The position numbers and the translations under genes are program-made. Below are positions 39,860 through 48,953 of a stretch of DNA of 64,000 bases, piece by piece. Origin of the DNA: Solobacterium sp. Lineage in GTDB: Bacteria > Bacillota_I > Bacilli_A > Erysipelotrichales > Erysipelotrichaceae. The stretch is from NCBI GenBank assembly GCA_017469885.1, contig JAFUFO010000010.1:62001-126000 (forward strand). Reading direction: 5' to 3'. Position 1 is the stretch's first letter. Every line of letters starts with the position of its first letter. The notes beneath the pieces are model-generated. The model did not search any database. It was not told the origin of the DNA and saw nothing but the letters and a program-made list of their open reading frames with translations.

Positions 39860-42469
39860 ATGAAGACACTGTTGTTAGTTGATGGAAATGCAATGCTGTT
39901 CCGGGCATATTATGCGACGGCCTACGGACAGCGTATGACAAGCAGAGATGGAATTCCGACCAATGCGATTTTCGGATTTGCCAATATGCTGCAGAAAGCG
40001 ATGGATCTTGTGCAGCCGGACAGTATTCTGGTTGCGTTTGATGCGGGAAAGCACACGTTCCGTCATGAACTCTATGCGGATTATAAAGGCGGACGCAAAC
40101 CGGCACCCGATGATCTGGTTCCGCAGTTCCAGCTCGTGCGTGATTATCTGGACGCATTTCATATCCGCTGGGTTGAAATGCCGGATATCGAGGCCGATGA
40201 TCTGATCGGCTCATTCAGCGCATCCGCAGAAGGCTACCGGACGGTAATCTTCTCCAGTGACCGTGATCTGCTTCAGCTGATCGGTCCCTCTACGACGGTC
40301 ATGCTGATGAAAAAGGGCATTACGGAAATGGCGGAAATGACAGAGGATTCTCTGAAAGAAGAAATGGGGATCGTTCCGACACAGATTATCGATCTCAAAG
40401 GTCTGATGGGGGATCATTCCGATAATATTCCCGGTATTCCCGGAATCGGAGAGAAAACTGCTTTGAAGCTGCTGGATCAGTACCATGATGTGGAGAATGT
40501 TCTTGCACATGCGGACGAGCTCAAAGGTGCGCTGGGCAAAAAGGTGCGGGAAGGGAAAGAATCCGCAATGCTTTCCAAGACTCTGGCAACGATCCGCCGC
40601 GATGTGCAGCTCCCGTTTAATGCGGAAGACTGCAAATTCGTTCCGGATTACCCGGCGCTTATCCGCTATTTTGAAAGCCTGAACATGAATTCTCTGATCC
40701 GCCGCTACCAGGATATGTCTTCCGCAGAACCGGAAGAAACTAAACCTGCCGAAACCACAGTGTGGTTTACGGAAACGGAAAACTGTCCGGAAGACATTTT
40801 CAATTCCGATGTTGCGGTCTGGTATGACGGAGACAAGGCGCCGTTCTACCTTTCCGAACTGCGCGGCATTGCGTTATACAACGGCTCGAAGGGCGTATAT
40901 CTGACGCTGGAAAATGCCCTGAAGGACAATGCACTGCGTGCGGCATTGAACGATACAGCACACCGACGCATCGGATATGACATCAAGCGCAACATGCATT
41001 ATGCCGACCGCTTCGGACTTTCCTGCAGTTTTACGGATGATGTTATGATTATGGCAAATCTTACGGATTCAGAGCTGACTTCTGAGGATGCAATCATTGC
41101 GAAAACCGGTGTCATGACTACTGAAACCTATGAACAGATCTACGGTACAGCTGCCCGGCCGAAACTTCCGGATATGGAAAGCGTCGTACGATTTGCGTGT
41201 GAGAAGGCAAGGAATACCTTTGAACTGTATGCACAGTTTGCGCCGAAACTGGAAGAAGAAAAGCTTACGTCATTATATGAGGAGATGGAACTTCCGCTGA
41301 CGTCGATTCTGTATGAGATGGAGAAAACAGGGGTGATCTGTGATGTTCATGTTCTGCAGAATATTGCCTCAGAGATGAAAGGACAGATCGATGAGCTTCA
41401 GGCGGAGATCTTTGACCTTGCGGATGCGCAGTTCAATATCAACAGTCCCAAACAGCTTGCGGAAATCCTGTATGACAAACTCGGTCTGCCGAGCGGAAAG
41501 AAACGAAGCACCGGTGCGGATGTTCTGGAAAAGCTCATCGGCGCCCATCCGATCATTCCGGCACTGCTTTCGTACCGCAAGCTTTCCAAGATTTACAGCA
41601 CCTATGCGGAAGGCCTGCAGAAATATATCTGCAGCGACGGCCGGATCCATACCCTGTACAACCAGTGTGCTACACAGACCGGACGGCTTTCTTCCAGCGA
41701 GCCGAACCTTCAGAACATCAGTGTGCGGGATGAGCAGGGCCGCATTATCCGCAAGGCATTCCTTCCGGAACCGGGTCATGTACTGATTTCCTCAGACTAT
41801 CACCAGATCGAGCTGCGGATGCTGGCGGACATGGCGGATGAAAGCTCCATGATCGATGCCTTCAACAATGACATCGATATTCATACAAAAACTGCCATGG
41901 ATGTCTTCGGCGTAGAACAGGAAGATGTCACAAAAGAAATGCGCCGCCGGGCAAAGACGGTCAACTTCGGCATTGTATACGGCATCTCCGATTTCGGCCT
42001 TGCAGAACAGCTTGGCATCAGCCGCAGGGAGGCTGCGGAATTTATTGATACCTATTTTGAGAAGTTCCCGAAGATCCGCACCTATATGAACTCGCTTGTG
42101 GAATTCTGTGAGAAGAACGGATATGTTCTGACCGTCAGCGGCCGCCGCCGCAATATTCCGCAGATCCATGATAAGAACCGCATGATCCGGGAATTTGGAA
42201 AACGCGCGGCGATGAACGCCCCGATTCAGGGCAGTGCAGCGGATCTGATCAAAATTGCGATGATTCACATTGACCGGATGATGAAGGAAGCCGGCGTTGC
42301 TTCAAAGATGATTCTTCAGGTTCATGATGAACTGATCTTTGACGTGCCGGAATCGGAAATTGATACGATGAAGCAGCTGATTGAAACCGGCATGGTGAAT
42401 GCCATGAAACTGAAGGTTCCGCTTACCGTGGAATGTTCCGTCGGTTCGGACTGGTATGAGGCCAAATAA
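39860..42469 (+). CDS. polA: DNA polymerase I, proofreading domain degenerate
   Basis: The 869-residue enzyme removes RNA primers and fills gaps. Residues 1-290 are the 5'-3' nuclease (LLLVDGNAMLFRAYYA, the PDIEADDLIGS metal site and a GIPGIGEKTALKLL helix-hairpin-helix). The middle domain keeps the length of the 3'-5' exonuclease, but its first motif reads VAVWYDGDKA and lacks the DxE pair, so proofreading is probably lost, as in Bacillus-type enzymes. The polymerase domain has ISSDYHQIELRML, RRRAKTVNFGIVYGIS and LQVHDELIFDV with catalytic Asp. No clear ribosome site precedes ATG 39860. It overlaps mutM by one base, heading polA-mutM-coaE-dnaB-dnaI. Confidence 0.96.
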   Translation: MKTLLLVDGNAMLFRAYYATAYGQRMTSRDGIPTNAIFGFANMLQKAMDLVQPDSILVAFDAGKHTFRHELYADYKGGRKPAPDDLVPQFQLVRDYLDAFHIRWVEMPDIEADDLIGSFSASAEGYRTVIFSSDRDLLQLIGPSTTVMLMKKGITEMAEMTEDSLKEEMGIVPTQIIDLKGLMGDHSDNIPGIPGIGEKTALKLLDQYHDVENVLAHADELKGALGKKVREGKESAMLSKTLATIRRDVQLPFNAEDCKFVPDYPALIRYFESLNMNSLIRRYQDMSSAEPEETKPAETTVWFTETENCPEDIFNSDVAVWYDGDKAPFYLSELRGIALYNGSKGVYLTLENALKDNALRAALNDTAHRRIGYDIKRNMHYADRFGLSCSFTDDVMIMANLTDSELTSEDAIIAKTGVMTTETYEQIYGTAARPKLPDMESVVRFACEKARNTFELYAQFAPKLEEEKLTSLYEEMELPLTSILYEMEKTGVICDVHVLQNIASEMKGQIDELQAEIFDLADAQFNINSPKQLAEILYDKLGLPSGKKRSTGADVLEKLIGAHPIIPALLSYRKLSKIYSTYAEGLQKYICSDGRIHTLYNQCATQTGRLSSSEPNLQNISVRDEQGRIIRKAFLPEPGHVLISSDYHQIELRMLADMADESSMIDAFNNDIDIHTKTAMDVFGVEQEDVTKEMRRRAKTVNFGIVYGISDFGLAEQLGISRREAAEFIDTYFEKFPKIRTYMNSLVEFCEKNGYVLTVSGRRRNIPQIHDKNRMIREFGKRAAMNAPIQGSAADLIKIAMIHIDRMMKEAGVASKMILQVHDELIFDVPESEIDTMKQLIETGMVNAMKLKVPLTVECSVGSDWYEAK

Positions 42470-43278
42470 TGCCGGAACTGCCTGAAGTGGAGACGGTTCT
42501 CCGGACTCTGGAAACACAGATCAAAGGAGCGGAAATCACCGATGTCAGGGTGTTTCTGCCGAAGATGATAGACCGCAGTGAAGCCTCCTTCCGCAAGGCG
42601 CTGACCGGCCGGCATTTTCTGACGTTTGAACGGCGCGGAAAATACCTGCTGTTCGGCATGGAAGATGTGATTCTGGTATCCCATCTGCGGATGGAAGGAA
42701 AGTACTGGCTGAAACAGAAAGGGGATCCGCTGGACCGCCATACGCATGCGGTGTTCTCTCTTTCAGACGGTCGGGAGCTTCGTTACAATGACACCCGCAA
42801 ATTCGGCACCATGGAACTCTGTGCACCGGATACCGACCGTGCATTGTTTCACGGACTTGGACCGGAACCGTTTGATGATTCGTTTACGGCGGACTATCTG
42901 TACCGGATCATGAAAGAACGGAATACCCCGGTAAAGACAATCCTGCTGGATCAGACAGTCGTGGCCGGAATCGGAAATATCTATGCGGATGAAATCTGCT
43001 TTGCCTGCAGGATCCGTCCGCGAATGAACTGCCGCAGGGTAACAAAACCACTGTGTGAATCGATCGTCCGGGAAACCAGGCGGATACTTGAGGCGGCGAT
43101 TCAGGCAGGCGGCACCACGATCCGTTCTTATACGTCCTCACTGGGAGTGACCGGACTCTTTCAGCTTTCCTGTATGGTTCATGCGCAAAAGAACTGTCAG
43201 GAATGCGGGAGTGCGATTAAAATAGTAAGAGTCGGCGGACGCTCTTCCTACTACTGTCCGCATTGTCAGAAATCATGA
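42469..43278 (+). CDS. mutM: Formamidopyrimidine-DNA glycosylase
   Basis: MutM (Fpg) excises 8-oxoguanine and opens the strand by beta/delta elimination. The 269-residue product starts PELPEVETV with the catalytic N-terminal Pro and Glu, has SHLRMEGKYW with the conserved Lys region, RYNDTRKFGTM, DQTVVAGIGNIYADE with the helix-two-turn-helix, and a C-terminal zinc finger CQECG with YYCPHC. The ATG overlaps the polA stop (TAATG), so repair synthesis and base excision are translated together. It overlaps coaE by 4 bp. Confidence 0.97.
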   Translation: MPELPEVETVLRTLETQIKGAEITDVRVFLPKMIDRSEASFRKALTGRHFLTFERRGKYLLFGMEDVILVSHLRMEGKYWLKQKGDPLDRHTHAVFSLSDGRELRYNDTRKFGTMELCAPDTDRALFHGLGPEPFDDSFTADYLYRIMKERNTPVKTILLDQTVVAGIGNIYADEICFACRIRPRMNCRRVTKPLCESIVRETRRILEAAIQAGGTTIRSYTSSLGVTGLFQLSCMVHAQKNCQECGSAIKIVRVGGRSSYYCPHCQKS

Positions 43279-43877
43279 TGAAAAAGATTGCAGTTACAGG
43301 TACGATCGCATCCGGAAAAACCACGGTTTCCATTCTGCTTCGGAGAATGGGATACCGTGTCTTTGACTGTGACGGATATTCCCGGATGGTATACCGGAAG
43401 AATGATCCGTGCTTTGAACAGATCGTCAGTGCATTCGGAAGTGATATTCTGGATGAATTCGGAGAGATCGACCGGAAAAAACTTGCGGCAGTGATCTTCA
43501 GCGATGAGATGAAGCGGCAGGCACTGAACGATATCACCCATCCGGCAATCGTTGCAGGAATGGAGCGCTTTTTTGAGAATCATACCGATGAATCGCTTGT
43601 ATTTGCGGAAGTACCGTTGCTGTTTGAGGCGCATCTGGAATCCCATTTTGATGCGATTCTGGTAGTTGCCTGTGAAAAGGAAAAAGCGGTCACAAGAATG
43701 ATGGAAGACCGCGGTTATTCAAGAGACGAGGCTGAAGCGAGATATGAATCGCAGATGCATCCAGACCGGCAGATTGAGCAGGCGACGATCGTTATCATGA
43801 ATGACGGCACGATTCGTGAACTGTATGAGCGTGTCGTCGAGGTTGTAACAGCACTGGAGGAACAGTATGCCTCTTAA
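43275..43877 (+). CDS. coaE: Dephospho-CoA kinase
   Basis: CoaE phosphorylates dephospho-CoA in the last step of coenzyme A synthesis. The 200-residue product has the P-loop VTGTIASGKTTVS, the DCDGYSR segment with the conserved Asp, a THPAIVAGM stretch, EVPLLFEAHLE and a late RYESQM region typical of the lid and C-terminal part. I use ATG 43275, which overlaps the mutM stop as ATGA; the adjacent ATG 43278 is equally possible. The polA-mutM-coaE-dnaB order is a conserved Firmicutes arrangement. It overlaps dnaB by 11 bp. Confidence 0.95.
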   Translation: MMKKIAVTGTIASGKTTVSILLRRMGYRVFDCDGYSRMVYRKNDPCFEQIVSAFGSDILDEFGEIDRKKLAAVIFSDEMKRQALNDITHPAIVAGMERFFENHTDESLVFAEVPLLFEAHLESHFDAILVVACEKEKAVTRMMEDRGYSRDEAEARYESQMHPDRQIEQATIVIMNDGTIRELYERVVEVVTALEEQYAS

Positions 43878-45066
43878 GGGGAAAGATGTTTATCGCGTGG
43901 AGATGAGTGAAAATCTCAGTGAGGATATCATATCTTCGCTGGTTTCACTGTATCTTCCGATCATCGGCAATGATGCGGTGCTGCTGTATCTTCTTCTGCA
44001 CAGTGAAGGACGCCTGCAGAAAACACAGGAAGCGCACAGCCGTCTGTTTGAACTGCTCGGCAGGACGCCTGATGAAGTGGAACAGGCAAGGATTCATCTG
44101 GAAGAATACCTCCTGTTACGGACATTTGTGCAGGAGGGAGAATCCCGGAATTCCTATATTTATCGTCTGAATTCACCGCTTCCTTCCGCAAGTTTTCTTT
44201 CAAGCCGCGAATTCTATGCGACTTATGTTCATGCGGTCGGCAAAAAACAGGCGGAGAATTCTGCCGCAAAATTCCTGTCCGGCGCAATCGCGGCGCAGGG
44301 ATACAAAGACATTACCTCCTCTGTCCGGCGTCAGCCGAGTGAACAGGATTATGAAGCTGCCGTTGATTTTCAGAGAGTGTCACCGAAGTATCAGTTTTCT
44401 GAAAATGATATCAGTATCAACTTTGATTATGAACATTTCTTTAATACGACATCGGATGTCGTATTCCCGAATATCCTGCGGACCCGGGCAAACCTTGAAG
44501 AAATCGGCAAGCTCGCGACGCTTTACGGACTCTCTGCGGACCGCATGCGTATTCTCGTCGGTCATTGCGTCCGGCTCGATCCGGTAAGCCTGGATCTTGA
44601 ACGTCTGAAGCGGTCTGCCGCATCCGCAAGGCCGGATATCACAACCGCCAAGGATCCTTACACGCTGCCTCCGGTATCGTTCCTGATGGCAAAGCAGAAC
44701 GGCGCAATGGTATCACAGGCGGACAAACGGATTCTGGAACGGCTTGCGATGGACATGCATTTTCCAAATGAAGTGATCAACGTCATGATCGAATATATTC
44801 TCGGCATCTCCGACAACCGGCTGAACAGCCGCTTTGTGGATATGGTTGCGGGAGAATGGGCGCGAGACGGCGTTCATACGCGAGAAGAAGCCTTTGCGGA
44901 AACAAAGAAGAAAGCCCGCTCCGGTACGAAGAAGCAGGAGGAGCTGCCTGCCTTCTATAATGCGGAGCCGATTCGAAACAAGAATGCAGTCCCGGCGTCG
45001 AAGGAAGAAATTGAAGCGATGAAGCGGCTGCTGAACAAACCGAAAGGAGATGACCGAAATGTCTGA
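43867..45066 (+). CDS. dnaB: Replication initiation and membrane attachment protein DnaB
   Basis: In low-GC Gram-positives this DnaB (not the helicase) helps load the replicative helicase at the origin together with DnaD and DnaI and contacts the membrane. The 399-residue product has a winged-helix-like N-terminus (YRVEMSENLSEDIISSLVSLYLPI split over two motifs) and a DnaB/DnaD C-terminal domain near residues 270-340, with the IEYILGISDNRLNSRFVD segment. The C-terminal 60 residues are charged. ATG 43867 is within the end of coaE with GGAGGAAC upstream. Its place directly before dnaI confirms the assignment. Confidence 0.9.
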   Translation: MPLKGKDVYRVEMSENLSEDIISSLVSLYLPIIGNDAVLLYLLLHSEGRLQKTQEAHSRLFELLGRTPDEVEQARIHLEEYLLLRTFVQEGESRNSYIYRLNSPLPSASFLSSREFYATYVHAVGKKQAENSAAKFLSGAIAAQGYKDITSSVRRQPSEQDYEAAVDFQRVSPKYQFSENDISINFDYEHFFNTTSDVVFPNILRTRANLEEIGKLATLYGLSADRMRILVGHCVRLDPVSLDLERLKRSAASARPDITTAKDPYTLPPVSFLMAKQNGAMVSQADKRILERLAMDMHFPNEVINVMIEYILGISDNRLNSRFVDMVAGEWARDGVHTREEAFAETKKKARSGTKKQEELPAFYNAEPIRNKNAVPASKEEIEAMKRLLNKPKGDDRNV

Positions 45067-45976
45067 TCTGAAACCTCTCAGCTTTCCGCATAGTCCCAAT
45101 CGGGATGATACCGGAAAACAGAAGCTTGTGGAGCGGCTGCGGAACGATGTGTATCTGCACAGGGTCATGAAGACTCAGGGTATTCCGGAAGAAGAACTGT
45201 ATCGTCATGCCTTTCTGTTTGAGCGTTATCTCAATGCACTGGAACCCTGCCGCGGCTGCAAATCTCTGAAAGACTGCCGTCAGAAACAGAAAGGGTATCA
45301 TATGGGCGTCCGTTATGACGTGATCCTGCAGGAAACCGTGGAAGCGTGCCCGTATGAGACGGAACGTCTGAAAGGGGAATCACAGATGGAGCGGTATCTG
45401 GTCTGTGATTTCGGTGCCGCATTACGGCAGGTACGGTTTGAGAAAATCAATCTGGAAGGAGAAACCTCCGATTATCTGAATACTGTCGGGAAACTTGCGT
45501 CCTGCTGTGACGAACATAAAGGGGTGTTCCTCTACGGGAATATGGGGACCGGCAAAACGTATCTTGCGGCATGCGCCGCTAACCGGATTGCGGAAAACGG
45601 CGGATCGGCGGCATTTATCCATTATCCGTCGTTCTGTGATCGGATCGCCGCAACCGCCTACAGCGGGGAATACCGCAGGGAAGCGGATCAGTGCCGGGCT
45701 GCGGATATTCTGGTGATTGATGACATCGGTGCTGAGGAAGTGACTGACCGCAACCGCATGGTTCTGCTTTCCATCCTTGATTCACGGATGCAGAAAGAGA
45801 AGATGACCTGGTTTACGGGAAACGGAGATCTCCGCACCCTGCAGGCACATCTGCGGACAACACACTCAGGAGATTCCGTATCCGCCGCAGACCGCATCAT
45901 TGAACGGATCAAAACATTGGCAGAGCCGGTATATCTTGACGGAAATGACCGCAGGAAGTTACATGGCAGTGAATAA
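45059..45976 (+). CDS. dnaI: Primosomal protein DnaI, helicase loader
   Basis: DnaI is the AAA+ loader that places the replicative helicase on DNA. The 305-residue product has an N-terminal domain with a Cys cluster (EPCRGCKSLKDC, near residue 60) matching the zinc-binding helicase-interaction domain, then Walker A GNMGTGKTYLA, Walker B ILVIDDIGAEE and a sensor-like TWFTGNGDL. I use ATG 45059, eight bases after AGGAG; the in-frame ATG 45050 would abut that site. It overlaps dnaB by 8 bp and ends the polA-dnaI operon. Confidence 0.93.
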   Translation: MSDLKPLSFPHSPNRDDTGKQKLVERLRNDVYLHRVMKTQGIPEEELYRHAFLFERYLNALEPCRGCKSLKDCRQKQKGYHMGVRYDVILQETVEACPYETERLKGESQMERYLVCDFGAALRQVRFEKINLEGETSDYLNTVGKLASCCDEHKGVFLYGNMGTGKTYLAACAANRIAENGGSAAFIHYPSFCDRIAATAYSGEYRREADQCRAADILVIDDIGAEEVTDRNRMVLLSILDSRMQKEKMTWFTGNGDLRTLQAHLRTTHSGDSVSAADRIIERIKTLAEPVYLDGNDRRKLHGSE

Positions 45977-45987
45977 TACCCGCATTG

Positions 45988-45996
45988 TGCTAGAAT
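45988..45996 (+). promoter_or_regulatory. Extended -10 promoter of pfkA
   Basis: TG-C-TAGAAT at 45988-45996 within TGTGCTAGAAT. The 16-base leader contains GAGGTAA before ATG 46019. Confidence 0.55.
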
Positions 45997-46018
45997 TAGG
46001 AAGATTTGAGGTAACGAT

Positions 46019-46981
46019 ATGGTGAGAAAAATTGGTGTGCTTACTTCGGGCGGCGATGCGCCGGGAATGAATGCGGCAATCCGCAGTGTTACCCGTGTTG
46101 CGCTGAACAACGGGCTGGAAGTCTATGGCATTTACGATGGATATAAAGGACTGCTGGAAGGAAGAATGATGAAGATGGAACGGTCATCCGTTTCGGATAT
46201 TCTTTCCCGCGGCGGAACAATTCTCGGAAGTGCGCGTCTTCCGGAATTCAAGGAAGATGAGATCCAGGATAAATGTATTGAGCATCTTAAGGAAAACGGG
46301 ATTGACGCACTGGTTGTTATCGGCGGCGACGGCAGTTACCGCGGTGCGCTTGCGCTGACAAAAAAGGGAATCAACTGCATCGGTCTTCCCGGCACGATTG
46401 ACAATGACATTTCCGGTTCCGATCTTACCATCGGATTTGATACCGCGCTGAATACCTGTGTGGAATGTGTCGATAAACTGCGCGATACCAGTTCCTCACA
46501 TCATCGGTGTTCTATCGTTGAGGTAATGGGAAACCATTGCGGTGACCTTGCGCTTTATACAGCGATTTCCTGCGGTGCGGAAATGGTGATCACACCGGAA
46601 ACGGGATATGATGAACTTGAAGTTCTCGAAAAACTGCGCTATCTGGATAATGCGGTTCATAAGAGTCATGCGATCGTCATTGTCTCTGAAAAGACCACCG
46701 ATGTTCAGGCACTGGCATCCAAGATCAGTCAGAACACCGGCTTCAGCGGCCGTGCAACCGTTCTTGGTCATATCCAGCGCGGCGGTTCACCGACACCGGC
46801 TGACCGTATGCTCGCAAGCCGTATGGGAGAAAAGGCGGTTGATCTTCTGATGGACGGCATTGGCGGACACTGCGTAGGCATTATGGAGAATGAAATCATT
46901 TCTCTGCCGATCGCAGAAGCACTGGAGCGTCCGCGCAAGAGCCGTAAAAAGCTTTATCGTCTGTTTGACCGTCTTTATTGA
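46019..46981 (+). CDS. pfkA: ATP-dependent 6-phosphofructokinase
   Basis: PfkA commits glucose to glycolysis by making fructose-1,6-bisphosphate. The 320-residue product has ATP-binding GVLTSGGDAPGMNAAIR, VVIGGDGSYRGA with the GGDG motif of ATP-dependent enzymes, the catalytic LPGTIDNDI (Asp pair), IVEVMGNHCGDLAL and LGHIQRGGSPTPADR. Length matches bacterial PfkA. ATG 46019 follows GAGGTAACGAT. It stands alone; pyruvate kinase, often next to it, is not here. Confidence 0.97.
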   Translation: MVRKIGVLTSGGDAPGMNAAIRSVTRVALNNGLEVYGIYDGYKGLLEGRMMKMERSSVSDILSRGGTILGSARLPEFKEDEIQDKCIEHLKENGIDALVVIGGDGSYRGALALTKKGINCIGLPGTIDNDISGSDLTIGFDTALNTCVECVDKLRDTSSSHHRCSIVEVMGNHCGDLALYTAISCGAEMVITPETGYDELEVLEKLRYLDNAVHKSHAIVIVSEKTTDVQALASKISQNTGFSGRATVLGHIQRGGSPTPADRMLASRMGEKAVDLLMDGIGGHCVGIMENEIISLPIAEALERPRKSRKKLYRLFDRLY

Positions 46982-47085
46982 TAACATCGTTATCGAGCAG
47001 AATTCCTCAGTGAAGACTGACCGGAACGAATGCCCGCCGGCAGAATTCAATGATTCAAAGTCGATAATTCATGCATTGGAAACAC

Positions 47086-47110
47086 AAAGGGCACTTCGGT
47101 GTCCTTTTCT
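47086..47110 (+). terminator. Terminator-like hairpin before the MBL-fold gene
   Basis: AAAGGGCAC-TTCG-GTGTCCTTTTCT has a stable TTCG tetraloop and a short T run. It lies 105 bases after pfkA and 19 bases before ATG 47129, so it either ends pfkA transcription or sits in the next gene's leader. Confidence 0.55.
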
Positions 47111-47128
47111 GGAAGGAGAAAAGCGGAT

Positions 47129-47767
47129 ATGATGAACAGATTAACCTACTGCGGTCACAGCTGTTTCCGTCTGGAGGCAGATAACGGATGGACCGCAATG
47201 ATCGATCCTTACGCACCGGGATCTGTACCCGGACTGCGGCTTCCGAAACTGAGTGCGGATGCGGTCTTCTGCAGCCACGAACATGGCGATCATAATGCGG
47301 CGGATGAAGTCGTGCTCCGGATATCCGGGCCGGAAAATCCGTATAACGTTGAGACGATCCTTACCGATCATGATGATCAGGGCGGTGCGCTGCGAGGGAA
47401 GAACCGTGTTCTGATTCTGAAGTCAGGCGAAGAAACGATAATTCATCTCGGAGACCTCGGCTGTATTCCGGAAGCGGATGTTCTGTCCCGTCTCAAACAG
47501 GCGGATATCCTTATGATTCCATGCGGCGGTTACTATACGATCGATGCGGAACAGGCGGAACAGCTGATCCGTACGCTGGAGCCTAAACTTGCGGTGCTCA
47601 TGCATTACCGGCGCGGAAGACAGGGGTTTGATGTGCTTGCGTCCGCTGATGATATCTGCCGTATGATTCCGGAGGCGAGAATGATCGGAACATCATCTGT
47701 TTCACCGAACCGGGAAAGCGGCGTGATTCTGCTTGATCCGATCCTCGAAGCGCTGCTGGATGACTGA
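47129..47767 (+). CDS. Metallo-beta-lactamase-fold hydrolase (UlaG-like)
   Basis: The 212-residue product follows the pattern of small MBL-fold metal-dependent hydrolases: YCGHSCFRLE at the N-terminus, an early Asp in MIDPYAPGS, the zinc motif CSHEHGDHN (HxHxDH), IIHLGDLGC with a metal-binding Asp, and LMHYRRG near the end with a His. This matches the UlaG-like group whose substrates are varied. ATG 47129 follows GGAAGGAGAAAAGC. It lies alone between pfkA and the heat-shock gene pair, with a terminator at 47857-47886. Confidence 0.85.
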   Translation: MMNRLTYCGHSCFRLEADNGWTAMIDPYAPGSVPGLRLPKLSADAVFCSHEHGDHNAADEVVLRISGPENPYNVETILTDHDDQGGALRGKNRVLILKSGEETIIHLGDLGCIPEADVLSRLKQADILMIPCGGYYTIDAEQAEQLIRTLEPKLAVLMHYRRGRQGFDVLASADDICRMIPEARMIGTSSVSPNRESGVILLDPILEALLDD

Positions 47768-47856
47768 ACTGTTTTTAGCATCCAAAGACGCAAAGTGATT
47801 GCGTCAGTGCAGAAATATTTTTGAATTATTTTCTGTGATCCGTTTGATTGTTTGTG

Positions 47857-47886
47857 AAAATGGCTTTGTTAAGCCATTTTTCTTTT
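47857..47886 (+). terminator. Intrinsic terminator after the MBL-fold gene
   Basis: AAAATGGCTT-TGTT-AAGCCATTTT followed by TCTTTT. A smaller hairpin (GACGCA/TGCGTC) precedes it near 47788-47807. Confidence 0.8.
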
Positions 47887-47896
47887 AACTTTGAGA

Positions 47897-47923
47897 TTAG
47901 CACTCAAGACTTGACAGTGCTAA
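47897..47923 (+). promoter_or_regulatory. CIRCE operator (HrcA site) of the small heat-shock genes
   Basis: TTAGCACTC (47897-47905), nine bases, then CAGTGCTAA (47915-47923). This is the CIRCE inverted repeat with one change from GAGTGCTAA on the right. It overlaps the -35 of the promoter at 47911-47938. Confidence 0.9.
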
Positions 47924-47938
47924 TATTTTGAATATGAT
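47911..47938 (+). promoter_or_regulatory. Sigma-A promoter of the hsp20 pair
   Basis: TTGACA (47911-47916), a 16 bp spacer and TATGAT (47933-47938). The -35 lies within the CIRCE element. Confidence 0.75.
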
Positions 47939-47986
47939 AGAAGGTGTAAGCTGTAAAGGCACAGTGAAATACGGAGGTAATGAACT

Positions 47987-48409
47987 ATGGTATACATTCC
48001 AGTAAAAAGAAACAATGTATTTGATGATCTGATTGATGATGTGTTTGGAACACCGGAATATAATGCCGGCAATTCCCTGATGAAGACAGATATTCGTGAA
48101 AAGGACGGCATGTACTATCTGGATATCGATCTGCCGGGATTCCGCAAGGAAGACATCAAGATTTCCCTCTATAACGGAACACTTACGGTTACCGCAGAAC
48201 ATCGTAAGAGTGAGGAAGAGAAGAATGCGGAAGGCCGTATTATCCGTCAGGAACGTTACATGGGTTCCTGTTCAAGAAGCTGGTATGTCGGCGATGCGAT
48301 TCGGGATACAGATATCAAAGCAGGCTTCCGCGACGGAATTCTGACACTTGAAGTTCCGACAGAAAAGAAAAAGGAAGAAACGGAAAAGAAATTTATCGAG
48401 ATTCTGTAA
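47987..48409 (+). CDS. Small heat-shock protein (Hsp20/alpha-crystallin), first copy
   Basis: Small heat-shock proteins hold unfolding proteins until DnaK and ClpB act. The 140-residue product has an alpha-crystallin domain at about residues 33-130: MYYLDIDLPGFRKEDIKI, the LYNGTLTVTAEH strand pair, RSWYVGDAI, and the closing DGILTLEVPTEKK. The N-terminus VYIPVKRNNVFDDLIDD is typical of the Firmicutes Hsp20 branch. ATG 47987 follows ACGGAGGTAATGAACT. The CIRCE operator upstream puts it under HrcA. A second copy follows 26 bases later. Confidence 0.95.
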   Translation: MVYIPVKRNNVFDDLIDDVFGTPEYNAGNSLMKTDIREKDGMYYLDIDLPGFRKEDIKISLYNGTLTVTAEHRKSEEEKNAEGRIIRQERYMGSCSRSWYVGDAIRDTDIKAGFRDGILTLEVPTEKKKEETEKKFIEIL

Positions 48410-48435
48410 GGAATCCGAAGGAGGAACAGAACAAT

Positions 48436-48846
48436 ATGATGAGATTTGCGCCGGATACCAGAAATGACTGGTTCACATCCATGCTGGAACCGTTTGGTTC
48501 CATGTCCAACGGATTGATGAAGACGGATATCCGTGAGAAGGATGGAAGATATTTCCTGGATATCAATCTTCCGGGATATGCAAAGAGTGATATCAAGGTA
48601 AGTCTGTATAACGGAACACTTACGGTTGCGGCAGACCACACAGAGCACAGCGAAGAGAAGTCGGATGCCGGAAAGGTAGTTCGCAAGGAGCGCTTCACCG
48701 GATCCTGCAAGCGGAGCTGGTATGTCGGAGACGGAATCAAGGATTCTGATATCACCGCAGCGTTTGAAAACGGTGTTCTGACGATCAGTGTTCCTTCTGA
48801 AACAAAGAAGGAAGAACCGCAGGAAAAACAGATTTCCATTCTCTGA
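48436..48846 (+). CDS. Small heat-shock protein (Hsp20/alpha-crystallin), second copy
   Basis: The 136-residue product is a tandem paralogue of the preceding gene. It shares LMKTDIREKDG, LYNGTLTV, CKRSWYVGDGIKD and the end DGVLTISVP-like ENGVLTISVPSETKK, while the N-terminal arm (MRFAPDTRNDWFTSML) differs, as usual for this family where the arm sets oligomer type. ATG 48436 follows GAAGGAGGAACAG. It is cotranscribed with the first copy under the same CIRCE promoter and ends in a terminator. The two may form mixed oligomers. Confidence 0.95.
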   Translation: MMRFAPDTRNDWFTSMLEPFGSMSNGLMKTDIREKDGRYFLDINLPGYAKSDIKVSLYNGTLTVAADHTEHSEEKSDAGKVVRKERFTGSCKRSWYVGDGIKDSDITAAFENGVLTISVPSETKKEEPQEKQISIL

Positions 48847-48860
48847 AAATTAACCATACA

Positions 48861-48889
48861 GCACCGGCAGAGTTATGCCGGTGTTTTTT
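48861..48889 (+). terminator. Intrinsic terminator after the hsp20 pair
   Basis: GCACCGGCA and TGCCGGTGT with a six-base loop and a T run. Confidence 0.85.
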
Positions 48890-48899
48890 AATGCAAAAG

Positions 48900-48953
48900 A
48901 ACAGAGTAAATGCCCTGCATCAGGCAAGAAGCATTCGCTCTGTTTTTCTTTTT
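48900..48953 (+). terminator. Second terminator-like hairpin
   Basis: AACAGAG (48900-48906) and CTCTGTT (48938-48944) enclose a 30-base loop that can itself fold (ATGC/GCAT, CTG/CAG), followed by TTTCTTTTT. It may back up the previous terminator or end an unseen short transcript. Confidence 0.4.

Noticed and set aside
47987-48846. Duplication of hsp20 as a recent repeat
   Set aside because: The two copies share domain motifs but differ widely at the base level and in their N-terminal arms, so this is an old paralogue pair.
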